DNA from: Caulobacter sp. UNC279MFTsu5.1
Lineage (GTDB): Bacteria > Pseudomonadota > Alphaproteobacteria > Caulobacterales > Caulobacteraceae
Length of the DNA stretch: 59,665 bases
Assembly (NCBI RefSeq): GCF_900114015.1
Contig: NZ_FORN01000038.1
Span: forward strand, 1-59,665
Direction: 5' to 3'
Under the pieces are notes generated by a model, which saw only the letters and a program-made list of their open reading frames with translations, ran no database searches and was not told where the DNA came from. A program made the position numbers and the translations under genes. Positions 50,417 to 59,318 of this stretch are shown one piece after another (within the stretch, counting starts at the first letter, position 1; every line of letters starts with the position of its first letter).

Positions 50417-53389
50417 CTAGAAGCGGAACCGCGCCCCGGCCGTATAACGTCGGCCATAGGCGAAGACGTCGAGCAGCTGGTTGTCGAACCGTCCGTGCGT
50501 GCTCTGAGTCTCGTTGGTGAGATTCAGGGCTTCGAAGAACAGGTTGACCTGCTTGGTCAGCGCGTAGCTGGTGCTGAAGTCGATCTGCAGGCTTGGGTTC
50601 TCGAAGGTCGGCTCCGAACCGAAGGCGCCGGTGTTCTGGTTCTGGCCAAACTGGCGCAGATATTCCTTGCGGTAGTTGACCGCGAACCGCGCTTCGAAGC
50701 CGTTCTTGTCGTAGAAGGCCACTAGGTTGGCGGAGTCGGCCAAGCCCGTGATCGCAAAGCCGCTCTGGGAGATGTCGGTGCGGTCATAGGGCTTGTTGGT
50801 GTCGACCAGGGTAACGTTGCCGTTGAAGCCGAAGCCGCTGTCGCCGAACACGTGTTGCCAGGCCAGTTCGACGCCGCGCACGGTCGCCTCGGGCCCGTTC
50901 ACCTGCTGGGTGACGCTGAACAGCGCCGGCTGACCGGTGGAGGGATCGATCACGCCGTTGATCGTCTGGCGCTGGGTGCCCCCGACGATGAAGTTGCTGA
51001 CGTCCTTGATGAAGAAGTTGACCGACGCATAAGAGTTGGGCCGGTAGTACCACTCCACCGCTGCATCGAAGTTGTCGGCCAGGTACGGCTTCAGCGCCGG
51101 GCTGCCGCCGCTGGCCGTCAAGGCGCCGACCCGCTGGCCGGTCCCGACGCTGAGTACGGGCGTCAGCAGGTTCAGGCCCGGACGGGTCAAGGTCCGCGAG
51201 GCGTCCAGACGCAGGTGGATGCTGTCGGTCAGTTCCAGCTTCATGTCGACGCTGGGCAACAGGTAGGAGTAGTTGCTCTTGGTTGAGACGGCCTGGGGAT
51301 TGCTCAGGACCACCGTCAGCAGGGTCGGATCGCCCGTGTTGGGCTTGATCTCCGTGGGCAGCTGACCAAAGCCGTTGGCCGTGACACGGGTGTTTTCTTC
51401 GCGCACGCCGGCGTTGAAGTGGAACGGCATGCCGGCCACATCGACGTCGAAATTGGCCTTCACGAACAGCGCCCAGGTCTTTTCGGTGATGTCGCGGATG
51501 CTGCCGTTGTCCAGCGCCAGGTCGAACGCGCCGGTGAATTGGGTTCCGACCGTCCCAGCGCCGTAGTTGAAGCCGGGGATGTTCTTGGTCTGCGGATTGC
51601 CCAGGCTCGTCAGGTACTGCTGGTAGGCGTGAGCGTCGAACTTCAGCAGGTATGGCGGTAGGGCGCCGTCGAAGCCGGGGATGAAGTTGTTGGTGCCGAC
51701 GCGGCCGGTGAACAAGCTGGCCGGAACCAGGACGCCGCCGTGGTTTCCGGACGGCGGGCCATAGCCCGAATAGGCCTGCCAGTAGTTGTTGGCGAAGGTG
51801 TTGCGGTTCTGGAGTTTGTAGTGATCTTCCAGATAGCTGCCGCCGGCCTTGATGCGGAAGCCTTCCTGTTCCCAGGAGCCGGCGAACCGCAATTGCTTGA
51901 CGACGTCGGTGTTCTCCTGGGCCTGGCGCACGGTGACGTGCGAACCGATGACCGCGGTGTCAGCCCAGCGTGTGGCGTCGCCGTTGGGGCCGTAGCTGTG
52001 GAGCACCGGCAGGGTGTTCTTGCTGTCGCCGCCGATGCTGATGCCCAGGGCTGGACCGATGTCGAAGCCGTAGCCGACGTCGGCGTTGTCGCTGCTAATT
52101 TCGCCACCGGGGTTGAGCCAGCTCTTGGCGTAGCTACCGTCGGCCTCGAACTTCAGGTTATCCGACACGTCCCACTGGACGTTCAGGCCGGTCTGGTTGG
52201 TCTGCAGGACCGAGCGATCGGTTCCCGCCACGAAATCGGTCTGCGAGCCGCCCTGGGTGAAGTCGACCGTCGTGCCGTTCTGATCCAGCTTGACGTTTCT
52301 CAGGTTGTCCTGGTTGAACCAGATGCCGTAACCGAAGTTGTCGGCGCGGATGTTCTGGCGCGAGTAGTTGTCGTCCAGGGTCACCGTCACGCCGTCGACC
52401 GGGGCCCATTGCAGGGCGATGCGCCCGTCGATCCGTTCATCCTTGGTGTAGATCTGGCTTGCGCCGGCTTGCTGTTCGAACCAGCCGAGGATGGTCTTGC
52501 CGGCCGGGTCGGCCAGCTGGGCGTCCGTACAGGAGGGCGTCAGCTGGCAAGGCCTGTAGTAGCCGCCCGGCCAGCCGCTGACGAAGACCCGGTTGGTCTG
52601 GGTGTCGTGGCGCGTGTACATCGCGTCGACCAGCACCCCGAACTTGTTGTCGGCGAAGGTGTCGCTGAACAGCGCGCCGATGGTCGGCACGACTTTGCCT
52701 GCGTCGTCCTGCATCGAACCCGAGGCGGTGAACGCCATGCGGCGGCCGGGATGATCGAACGGCTTGGGGAAGGCGACATTGACGGTCGCACCGATCGAGC
52801 TGCTCGACAGCGAGACGTCGGGGGTCTTGAGCACGGACAGGCCGCCGACGAAGTCAGCGCCGACGGTGCTGAAGTCCACCGAGCGTCCGCCCGAGGCCGT
52901 CGAGATCCGACGGCCGTCATAAAGAGTTTCGTTGAAGTCGCCGCTGAAGCCGCGAACGGTGATCCCCGTGGGCTCGCCGCGCGCGCCGGCGCGCTGGATG
53001 GACACGCCGGGCAGGCGTTGCAGCGACGCGGCGACGTTGGAATCGGGAAACTTGCCGATGTCCTCGGCCGAAATGGCGTCGACGACGCCCGCCGAGCTGC
53101 GTTTGATGTCGAGGTTGCGTTGCAGCGAGCCCCGCAGGCCCGTGACGATCACCTCTTCGACGACGGTGGCTCCGCCGGACTGCGGCTCGGCGGCCTGTTC
53201 GCCCGCCGGCGCCGCGACGGCCGAGGCGGTCGCCATGGGCTCTTCGGCCGCGCGCTCGGCGGCGTTGGCCGCGCCACACAGCGCGAGCGTCAGAAAGCTG
53301 GATGCGCCGACAAGCGCCGCCTTGGACGCCCACTGAATCGCGGGCGCATTATTCTGACTAGTCTGACTAGTGAGTTGGGTCTTTTTCAT
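50417..53389 (-). CDS. TonB-dependent receptor (glycan uptake)
   Basis: This 990-residue outer-membrane receptor has a signal peptide with an extended n-region (LVGASSFLTLALCGAANAA), the TonB box EEVIVTGLRGSLQ, a plug domain (FPDSNVAASLQRLPGVSIQR, ITVRGFSGDFNETLYDGR), and a 22-strand barrel ending YTAGARFRF. The IVTGxRxSLxxxxxxK and DxxxxVxAEDIGKFPDxN patterns mark the oligosaccharide class of caulobacters and xanthomonads. It should import xylo- or arabino-oligosaccharides. An aggagggg ribosome site precedes the start. A LacI-type operator is 169 bases upstream, and an intrinsic terminator follows the stop. Confidence 0.94.
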   Translation of the reverse strand: MKKTQLTSQTSQNNAPAIQWASKAALVGASSFLTLALCGAANAAERAAEEPMATASAVAAPAGEQAAEPQSGGATVVEEVIVTGLRGSLQRNLDIKRSSAGVVDAISAEDIGKFPDSNVAASLQRLPGVSIQRAGARGEPTGITVRGFSGDFNETLYDGRRISTASGGRSVDFSTVGADFVGGLSVLKTPDVSLSSSSIGATVNVAFPKPFDHPGRRMAFTASGSMQDDAGKVVPTIGALFSDTFADNKFGVLVDAMYTRHDTQTNRVFVSGWPGGYYRPCQLTPSCTDAQLADPAGKTILGWFEQQAGASQIYTKDERIDGRIALQWAPVDGVTVTLDDNYSRQNIRADNFGYGIWFNQDNLRNVKLDQNGTTVDFTQGGSQTDFVAGTDRSVLQTNQTGLNVQWDVSDNLKFEADGSYAKSWLNPGGEISSDNADVGYGFDIGPALGISIGGDSKNTLPVLHSYGPNGDATRWADTAVIGSHVTVRQAQENTDVVKQLRFAGSWEQEGFRIKAGGSYLEDHYKLQNRNTFANNYWQAYSGYGPPSGNHGGVLVPASLFTGRVGTNNFIPGFDGALPPYLLKFDAHAYQQYLTSLGNPQTKNIPGFNYGAGTVGTQFTGAFDLALDNGSIRDITEKTWALFVKANFDVDVAGMPFHFNAGVREENTRVTANGFGQLPTEIKPNTGDPTLLTVVLSNPQAVSTKSNYSYLLPSVDMKLELTDSIHLRLDASRTLTRPGLNLLTPVLSVGTGQRVGALTASGGSPALKPYLADNFDAAVEWYYRPNSYASVNFFIKDVSNFIVGGTQRQTINGVIDPSTGQPALFSVTQQVNGPEATVRGVELAWQHVFGDSGFGFNGNVTLVDTNKPYDRTDISQSGFAITGLADSANLVAFYDKNGFEARFAVNYRKEYLRQFGQNQNTGAFGSEPTFENPSLQIDFSTSYALTKQVNLFFEALNLTNETQSTHGRFDNQLLDVFAYGRRYTAGARFRF

Positions 53390-53557
53390 GTTTCCCCTCC
53401 TGTTTCCTCGAGATGAACGCGTGCGCTATCGCTCGGCCGAACGCATGTTTTCAGCCGTTACGTCTCATTTTTTGAAAGAAAGGGGCCTCAGCCGTCGTCC
53501 TTACGGTCCGATCGCATCATCGTCTCCCTATGCAGAATATCTTTTTATTACTGAGAA

Positions 53558-53570
53558 GGTAGCGCTAACA
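53558..53570. promoter_or_regulatory. LacI/XylR-type operator between TonB receptor and SapC genes
   Basis: The 13-mer ggtagcgctaaca is identical to the one at 57716 and shares the TAGCGCTAAC core with 1548. It lies 169 bases before the receptor start and 127 before the sapC-like start, so it could serve both. On the minus strand it is followed by AT-rich DNA with tattct (about 53537-53542) as a possible -10 box. A second small palindrome, taccggta, follows at 53573-53580. Confidence 0.75.
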
Positions 53571-53696
53571 GGTACCGGTATCAAGGGTATTTGTCGGGGT
53601 AGTTGTCGGCGTGTTGCGCCGGTGTCGCAATCGCGGCTATCGATCATGCAAACACGCACGCGGCCTTAAGCGGCGGCGTTCAACGAGGAAACGACC

Positions 53697-54377
53697 ATGG
53701 ATCTGGAACTGCTGAACGCTCGGGATCACGCCGGCTTGCGCCAGGCGGACCTTCCCGCCAAAGGGCCGCATTTCGTTCAAATCGTCGCCGCCGAGTTCGT
53801 CGCCGCCGCGGCGACCTGCCCGATCTTCCTGACTAAGAACCCGGACACGGGACAGTTCTACGCCGGGGCGATGTTCGGCTTCGAGCCGGGCGAAAACCTG
53901 CTGGCGGGCGATTCGTCTGGACGGCGAGCGTTCGTGCCGCTCGATCTTGAGCGGCAGGGTTTTTTCCTCGCGCCAGGCGGCGCCATCGCGATCGACCCTG
54001 ACCATCCGCGATTTGGGGCTGGACGTGGGGCGGCGCTCTTCGAGGCGGACGGGCAGCCAAGCCAGGCGTTGCGTCGCATCCAGCACGTGATCGCGCAGTT
54101 GACCACCGGCGTTCCGGAGACCGACGCCTTGATTCAAGCGCTCGTCGCCCAACGGCTGGTCGAGCCGATCGACATCGACCTGTCCTTCGACGACGGCAAG
54201 ACCGTGAGCCTGGGCGGCCTCTACACCGTCAGCCTGGATGCGCTGGCCGAGCTGGAAGACGCGGCCGTGCTCGAGTTCTTTCGCCGAGGCTACCTTCAGC
54301 TCGCCTACGCTATGGCCGGATCGCTCAAGCAGGTTTCGATCCTGGCGCATCTGAGAAACGAGCGGTTGGCGGCATGA
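53697..54377 (+). CDS. SapC-family protein
   Basis: This 226-residue protein matches the SapC family (PF07277), with LLNARDHAGLRQ, FVQIVAAEFVAAAATCPIF, AMFGFEPGENLL and RRAFVPLDLERQGFFL. SapC is named from Campylobacter S-layer loci, but most alphaproteobacterial members sit beside TonB receptors with no link to S-layers. The function is unknown. No signal peptide is seen. It starts after a gagga ribosome site and overlaps the cupin gene by ATGA, so both are made together, divergent from the receptor. Confidence 0.9.
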   Translation: MDLELLNARDHAGLRQADLPAKGPHFVQIVAAEFVAAAATCPIFLTKNPDTGQFYAGAMFGFEPGENLLAGDSSGRRAFVPLDLERQGFFLAPGGAIAIDPDHPRFGAGRGAALFEADGQPSQALRRIQHVIAQLTTGVPETDALIQALVAQRLVEPIDIDLSFDDGKTVSLGGLYTVSLDALAELEDAAVLEFFRRGYLQLAYAMAGSLKQVSILAHLRNERLAA

Positions 54378-55405
54378 CGTCGGGCGGGCCGGAGCCGACG
54401 CCTGTCGAGCTTGACGCTGTGGAAGGATGGGACGCGGCAGGGTTCGCGCGCGACCTGGCGCAGGCCTGCCGGCCGATCGTGCTGCGCGGTCTGTGCCGCG
54501 ATTGGCCGTCGACCCGGGCGGCCTCGTGCTCCTGGCAGGAGTTGTCGGACTATTTGATCGGATTCGACGCCGGGTTGCGCGGCCAGGCTTTTGTCGGCGC
54601 GCCGGCCATCGCCGGGCGTTATGACTACGGTGACGGGCCGGACGGATTCAATTTCGACCGCGAATCCCTCACCCTGCGCCAGACCCTGGAACGCATCGAC
54701 CAAGCCGCCGCCGACGCCGGCCGCACCAGCATCTATATGGGTTCGCTGCCGGTCGACGACTATCTGCCGGGCTTCGCTCTGGACCATCAGGTCGCTTTCC
54801 TGCCAGCGACAGCGCGACCCCGCGTCTGGCTTGGCAACGCCGGCCGCGTAGCCTGCCATTACGACACCTACGACAACCTGGCTTGCGTCGTCGCCGGCCG
54901 CCGCCGCTTCACGCTCTATCCTCCGGACGCGGTCGGCGATCTCTATGTGGGCCCGATCGATCATACCCTGGCGGGCCAACCGGTGGGGTTGGCGGTCGGG
55001 GCCGAGCCGGACGACCCGCGCTTTCCGCGTTTCGAAAACGCCCGGCATCGCGCCGTGGTGGTCGAGCTCGCGGCTGGAGACGCGCTTTATCTGCCCAAGC
55101 TCTGGTGGCACCAGGTCGAAGCGCTCGAGCCCCGGAACCTTCTGGTCAACTATTGGTGGGACGGGTTCTCAGCTGGACCTGACGCGCCGTTCGTCACCAT
55201 GATGCTGGCGATGATCGCCATCGCCGAACGCCCTGCGGCCGAGCGCCAGGCCTGGCGTGCGTTCTTCGACCACTATGTCTTTCGCCCGAACGGCCATCCG
55301 CTGAGCCATCTTTCGCCCTCGCGCCACGGAATCCTCGGGCCGTTGGCGGACGGGAACTATGGGAAGATCCGCGCCAGCGTCATGCGAATGCTGCGCGGTG
55401 GCTAG
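54374..55405 (+). CDS. Cupin-like/JmjC-fold protein (Pass1-related)
   Basis: This 343-residue protein has a cupin-8/JmjC-type core. The putative iron ligands are in ACHYDTYDNLAC (HxD) and LPKLWWHQVEAL (distal His), with RRRFTLYPPDAVGDLYVGP between, as in Fe(II)/2-oxoglutarate hydroxylases of the FIH type. N-terminally it has PIVLRGLCRDWPSTR, typical of this group. It may hydroxylate a protein or small molecule in the cytoplasm. It always travels with SapC, halogenase and a TonB receptor in this type of locus. A terminator follows the stop. Confidence 0.85.
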   Translation: MTSGGPEPTPVELDAVEGWDAAGFARDLAQACRPIVLRGLCRDWPSTRAASCSWQELSDYLIGFDAGLRGQAFVGAPAIAGRYDYGDGPDGFNFDRESLTLRQTLERIDQAAADAGRTSIYMGSLPVDDYLPGFALDHQVAFLPATARPRVWLGNAGRVACHYDTYDNLACVVAGRRRFTLYPPDAVGDLYVGPIDHTLAGQPVGLAVGAEPDDPRFPRFENARHRAVVVELAAGDALYLPKLWWHQVEALEPRNLLVNYWWDGFSAGPDAPFVTMMLAMIAIAERPAAERQAWRAFFDHYVFRPNGHPLSHLSPSRHGILGPLADGNYGKIRASVMRMLRGG

Positions 55406-55432
55406 GGCGCCGACCGTCGGAGGTCGGCGCCC
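55405..55432. terminator. Eleven-bp stem-loop between convergent cupin and GH51 genes
   Basis: Arms gggcgccgacc (55405-55415) and ggtcggcgccc (55422-55432) are exact reverse complements with a six-base loop. It starts on the last base of the cupin stop and ends six bases before the GH51 stop, so it may serve both convergent genes. Confidence 0.75.
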
Positions 55433-55438
55433 ATGTCT

Positions 55439-57514
55439 TTATCGCGAGCCGGCCGAGATCGGGAATTCGAACACCGTCGCCGAGATGGGCGGAACCACCA
55501 GGCGTGAACCAGGACGGGAAACCGGACCGGCCGTGACGGTCACGCCCGCTGGCGCCCCGACCTTGTTGGCCGCCTCCAGTGATGCGCCGGTGAGGACCCA
55601 GCGGCGGCCTGCGCCGCGTACGGCGAGGGACTTCAGATCCAGGTCCAACGGCTGCGGATCGAAGGTGGCGTTGACCACCCCGATCCGCAGGGTCTTGCCG
55701 TCGGGGCCGAGGCCCGCGATCACGTCAAGCGGATAGGTGGGACTGCCGGCGCGCACCTTGGGGTGAGCAAAGCCGACCGGATAGCGCGGTTCCGGCTGCG
55801 CGGAGTCACCGAGAACGGCGACCGGGGTCACGCCGGCGCCGAAGTGTTCGCCGTAGAACTTGAAGACCGCGCCGGTCGAGTTGAGCGTCGCGTCGGTCGG
55901 CGTGATGTCCATGGTCGAGGCGCCGGTGGTGAAGGCCGACATGGTCAGAAAGTCGGTGTGGCGCAGCATCTCCTGCAGGACCAAGGCGTAGGCCAGAGCG
56001 GACTTCAGATTGACCTCGCCGAAATAGGCGTACTCGTCGATCGACAGGAAGGTCTTCTTGTCCTTCATCGCCGGGAAGCGTCGTTCGTAGATCTTCCACT
56101 CTTCGGCCTTCATCCGCACCTGATTGGACGGCGCACGGGCGTACTCCATCAGTTCGGCGTCGGCCGGAGCGTCCGGGCGCTTCTCGGGTCGGTCGTACCA
56201 GTGCTCGGAAATGCCGTCGAAATTGCCCCAGGCCTTGGCCAGGAGGCCGCCCGTCCAGTCCTGCTCGGTGCCGAACTTGGGCGCGATGCTGTCGAGCGAG
56301 GCGTTCTCCTGGACGTCGCGCGGATGCAACTGGTCGGGCATGGCGCCCGAGCCGATCAGGGTGATCGTCGGATCGACCGTGCGCATCGCCTTGGCGAAGG
56401 CGTTGTGCTTGATCATGAAATAGTCGAGCGAGGTCTTGCCGATCTGCCACCAGCCGTACGGCTCGTTGCCGATGTTCCAGAACTTGACGCCATAGGGTTC
56501 GGGATGGCCGTTGGCCGCGCGTCGTGCCCCCCAGACGCTGGTCGCCGGACCGTTGAGATACTCGACCTCTTCGGCGGCCGAATTGGCGTCGCCGAGACCG
56601 GCGTCGACGGTCACGTAGGGCTCCACGCCGAGAATCCGGGTCAGGTCCATCCATTCGTCCATGCCGATGTCGTTCGGCTGCATCGCGCTCCAGGCGTGGT
56701 CGAACATGGGTTCGCGCTTGTCGCGCGGCCCCAGCGCGCCATGCCAGTCCCAGTTCGACAGGAAGTTGCCGCCCGGCAGGCGCCACATGCCGGAATTGAG
56801 CGAGCGCGCGATGGTCGTGGTGTCGGCGCGCCACCCCCGGATATTGTCGGAGGGCATTAGGGACACCGCGCCGACGCGGAACGCCCCCGAGCCGAGGCCG
56901 GTGATCTCCAGGCGCGCATCGGCGGCGTCGGCGGTGGGGACGAAGCTGAACGGCGCGCGCTTCCAGTCGCCGTCGGGGGAGGGCAGGGCGACGGTCTGGC
57001 GATCACCGGGGGCGGGGCCCCAGATCAGCGTGACTGCCACCTGGGCGCCGGCGTCCCCGGACAGCAGCACATAGCCGTCGTAGCGCTTGCCCCTGGCGAG
57101 CCCGAGACCTGATTGCGCGAGACCCCTGCGCACCGTTCGATCGAGCGCGACGCGGGGGCTCCGGGCGCCGACGTAAGGGTTCTTGGCGTCCATGGCGACG
57201 GCGTCGTCGCCGCCGACCGGCCGCCATTTGCGGTAGGACACGCCGGGTCGTCCCTCGGCGTTCAGCGGCGGCGGCGTATCAAGGGCGGGCGGGACGACCG
57301 GATAGTAGAACTTGCGGTCGTCCAGCATCTCCGCCCAGAGCGTGCGCGCGACGAGGCCGCCGATGGGCTCGACGAACATGCCGTACTCGTACCGGGTGAT
57401 CGGTGCGGCGCGTTGGGCGCCGTCGATCGTCACCTTGACCGGCTCCGAGGCCGCCAACGCCGAGCCGGCCATCGTCCAGCCAAGACAGGTGGCCAGCATC
57501 CATCCGTATCGCAT
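55439..57514 (-). CDS. Alpha-L-arabinofuranosidase, glycoside hydrolase family 51
   Basis: This 691-residue exported enzyme has a signal peptide (YGWMLATCLGWTMAGSALAA), an inserted carbohydrate-binding-like beta domain (about 90-220), the catalytic TIM barrel and a C-terminal beta domain. The acid/base Glu is in FWNIGNEPYGWWQIG, and the nucleophile Glu is probably in FLSIDEYAYFGE. It removes arabinose side groups from arabinoxylan or arabinan. The ATG at 57514 was chosen as the start of the signal peptide. It diverges from the esterase at 57773, with a LacI-type operator between them. Confidence 0.92.
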   Translation of the reverse strand: MRYGWMLATCLGWTMAGSALAASEPVKVTIDGAQRAAPITRYEYGMFVEPIGGLVARTLWAEMLDDRKFYYPVVPPALDTPPPLNAEGRPGVSYRKWRPVGGDDAVAMDAKNPYVGARSPRVALDRTVRRGLAQSGLGLARGKRYDGYVLLSGDAGAQVAVTLIWGPAPGDRQTVALPSPDGDWKRAPFSFVPTADAADARLEITGLGSGAFRVGAVSLMPSDNIRGWRADTTTIARSLNSGMWRLPGGNFLSNWDWHGALGPRDKREPMFDHAWSAMQPNDIGMDEWMDLTRILGVEPYVTVDAGLGDANSAAEEVEYLNGPATSVWGARRAANGHPEPYGVKFWNIGNEPYGWWQIGKTSLDYFMIKHNAFAKAMRTVDPTITLIGSGAMPDQLHPRDVQENASLDSIAPKFGTEQDWTGGLLAKAWGNFDGISEHWYDRPEKRPDAPADAELMEYARAPSNQVRMKAEEWKIYERRFPAMKDKKTFLSIDEYAYFGEVNLKSALAYALVLQEMLRHTDFLTMSAFTTGASTMDITPTDATLNSTGAVFKFYGEHFGAGVTPVAVLGDSAQPEPRYPVGFAHPKVRAGSPTYPLDVIAGLGPDGKTLRIGVVNATFDPQPLDLDLKSLAVRGAGRRWVLTGASLEAANKVGAPAGVTVTAGPVSRPGSRLVVPPISATVFEFPISAGSR

Positions 57515-57686
57515 GCAATTTCTCCCTAATGGCTCTGTCATTTGATCGCGGCCCCCTCATGGGAGGCCGCGTTATCGTTATCTTGGGCTCGCGGAAGTTC
57601 CGCCGATCGGTATCGCGACCAAGTTTGGCCGGTCATTCTCGACAAGGGCCGCTCCGTCGAGAGGCTCCAACCCCGAATGGCGACGC

Positions 57687-57715
57687 TTGACACGAGTTTA
57701 TTTAGCCGGACAAAT
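57687..57715 (+). promoter_or_regulatory. Candidate promoter of the feruloyl-esterase-like gene
   Basis: A perfect -35 box ttgaca (57687-57692) is followed after 17 bases by a weak -10 (acaaat, 57710-57715). The operator at 57716 starts right behind, where a bound repressor would block initiation. The spacing is good, but the -10 is poor. Confidence 0.45.
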
Positions 57716-57728
57716 GGTAGCGCTAACA
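57716..57728. promoter_or_regulatory. LacI/XylR-type operator between GH51 and esterase genes
   Basis: The 13-mer ggtagcgctaaca is identical to that at 53558. It lies 44 bases before the esterase start and about 200 before the GH51 start. Its reverse complement, tgttagcgctacc, equals, from memory, the operator in the xylose-inducible promoter of Caulobacter crescentus. Confidence 0.78.
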
Positions 57729-57772
57729 AGCCGTGCGATGCAACATCAAGAATACGCGGCGGGGAGGTTCGA

Positions 57773-58876
57773 ATGATCGTTCGCGACAGCCGCGGCCAGA
57801 GGGCCGGTGGTCGATTCCAGGGTTGCCTCGCGGTGATCATGGCGCTTGGGCTGGCCATGCCGATGGACGCGGGCGCCCAGGTCACGACCAAGGCGCCGCC
57901 AGCGGTTCCGGGCGCCAGGCCCGCGACGGTCGAAAGGATCAAGGTCCATTCCGTAGCGATCGAGGGCAACCTGGAGGGCGAGAGCGCCGACCGCGACGTG
58001 CTCGTCGTGCTTCCCCCCGGCTACAAGAGCCATCCCGACCGGCGCTATCCGGTCGTCTATGCCTTGCACGGCTATTCGATCGGCGCCGAACAATGGGTCG
58101 GCGAGATCCACGTGCCCCAGACGATCGAAGGCGCCTTCGCCAAGGGCGCCGCCGAGATGATCGTCGTGTTGCCCGACAGCAAGACCATTCACAACGGCTC
58201 AATGTACTCCAGCTCGCGGACGACGGGCGATTTCGAGACCTTCGTCGCCAACGACCTCGTCCGCTACATCGACGGCCACTATCGCACCTTGCCCAGGCGG
58301 GAGAGCCGGGGCCTGGTCGGGCATTCGATGGGCGGCTATGGCGCCAGCCGCATCGGCATGCGTCACGCCGACGTCTTCGGTGCGCTCTACATGATGAGCC
58401 CCTGCTGCCTGTCGCCGCGCGATCCCGGCCAGTTCAACGCCGAAGCGGCGTCGGCCTTGGCGCAGGTCAAGACGGTGGAAGACGCGCAGAAACTGTCCTG
58501 GGGCCTGCGCGCACAACTGGCCACCGCGGCGGCTTGGTCGCCCAATCCCAACAAGCCGCCGCTCTACTTGGATCTTCCGGTGGAGAACGGCCAGGTCCAG
58601 CCTGATGTGCTGGCCAAATGGGCGGCCAACGCGCCGCTGGCCTTCGTCGACCAGTACGTCGGCGCGCTGCGCCGATACAAGGCCATCGCCATCGATGTCG
58701 GCGACCGGGACGGCCTGAAGGTCGACGCCGCCAAGCTGCACGAGGTGTTGGATCGATACGGCGTCGTCAATAGCTTCGAGATCTATTCGGGCGACCACAC
58801 CAGCGACGTTCCGAGCCGTTTCCAGGAGAACGTCCTGCCGTTCTTCAGCAAGAACCTGGCGTTCCAGGCCCGGTAG
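57773..58876 (+). CDS. Secreted esterase-D-fold enzyme, probable feruloyl esterase
   Basis: This 367-residue protein has a signal region (GCLAVIMALGLAMPMDAGAQ) and an esterase-D-type alpha/beta hydrolase domain. Motifs are RRYPVVYALHGYSIGAEQW, GLVGHSMGGYGASRIGM (nucleophile Ser) and YSGDHTSDVPSRF (catalytic His). Enzymes of this fold in arabinoxylan loci cut ferulate from arabinose; that activity is inferred from the GH51 neighbour. The ATG at 57773 follows ggggagg. The frame extends upstream but through the operator, so the earlier starts are unlikely. Confidence 0.85.
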   Translation: MIVRDSRGQRAGGRFQGCLAVIMALGLAMPMDAGAQVTTKAPPAVPGARPATVERIKVHSVAIEGNLEGESADRDVLVVLPPGYKSHPDRRYPVVYALHGYSIGAEQWVGEIHVPQTIEGAFAKGAAEMIVVLPDSKTIHNGSMYSSSRTTGDFETFVANDLVRYIDGHYRTLPRRESRGLVGHSMGGYGASRIGMRHADVFGALYMMSPCCLSPRDPGQFNAEAASALAQVKTVEDAQKLSWGLRAQLATAAAWSPNPNKPPLYLDLPVENGQVQPDVLAKWAANAPLAFVDQYVGALRRYKAIAIDVGDRDGLKVDAAKLHEVLDRYGVVNSFEIYSGDHTSDVPSRFQENVLPFFSKNLAFQAR

Positions 58877-58915
58877 TAAGGCGGCGCCCCCGCGTGGGGC
58901 TTCCGAAGGCACGCC

Positions 58916-59243
58916 ATGAACCTTTCCCGCACCGCCGCCGTTCTGGCCGCCACGCTTCTTTTGTCGGCGACGCAGGCCGTGGCCGATCCGCTGTCGCCGG
59001 CCGGGAACGCCTTCATCAGCGACATCGGCGAAGCCAAGATCATGGGCGCGGCGCGCGTCCCTGGGGGATACGGGGTTGGTGAACATCGACGGCAAGCTCC
59101 TGGCGCGTTCGCGAGCGCCGAGCGTCGGCTAACCGCCGCAGGACCTCGGCGTCGATGTTTCGGGGGTCAAGTTGCTCGAACTGATCTGCCGATCACCGCA
59201 TCCAGCTTCCGTGACCTGGGGAGACGCAGCGTTGCACCGTTAG
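58916..59243 (+). pseudogene. Broken exported NPCBM-domain protein
   Basis: An intact signal peptide (NLSRTAAVLAATLLLSATQAVA) starts at 58916. At a run of five G (59063-59067) the frame must shift by one base to continue as GDTGLVNIDGKLLARSRAP. That frame meets a stop (59130-59132) and then goes on as DLGVDVSGVKLLELI and VTWGDAALHR up to 59241. The last parts resemble the NPCBM carbohydrate-binding domain that ends many GH27-type enzymes. It therefore looks like the two ends of an exported glycosidase gene with the middle lost, a frameshift and a nonsense codon. Confidence 0.65.
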
Positions 59244-59318
59244 CTTCCGACCGCGATTCTTGACCTGAACACGACACCTTTTTCCCGGCGCCGACGACCG
59301 CGCCTCATAGGACTCTCG

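Noticed and set aside
53401..53557. A small gene in the receptor/SapC interval
   Set aside because: A short frame exists, but it has no ribosome site or motif, and the region is better explained as a divergent promoter region.
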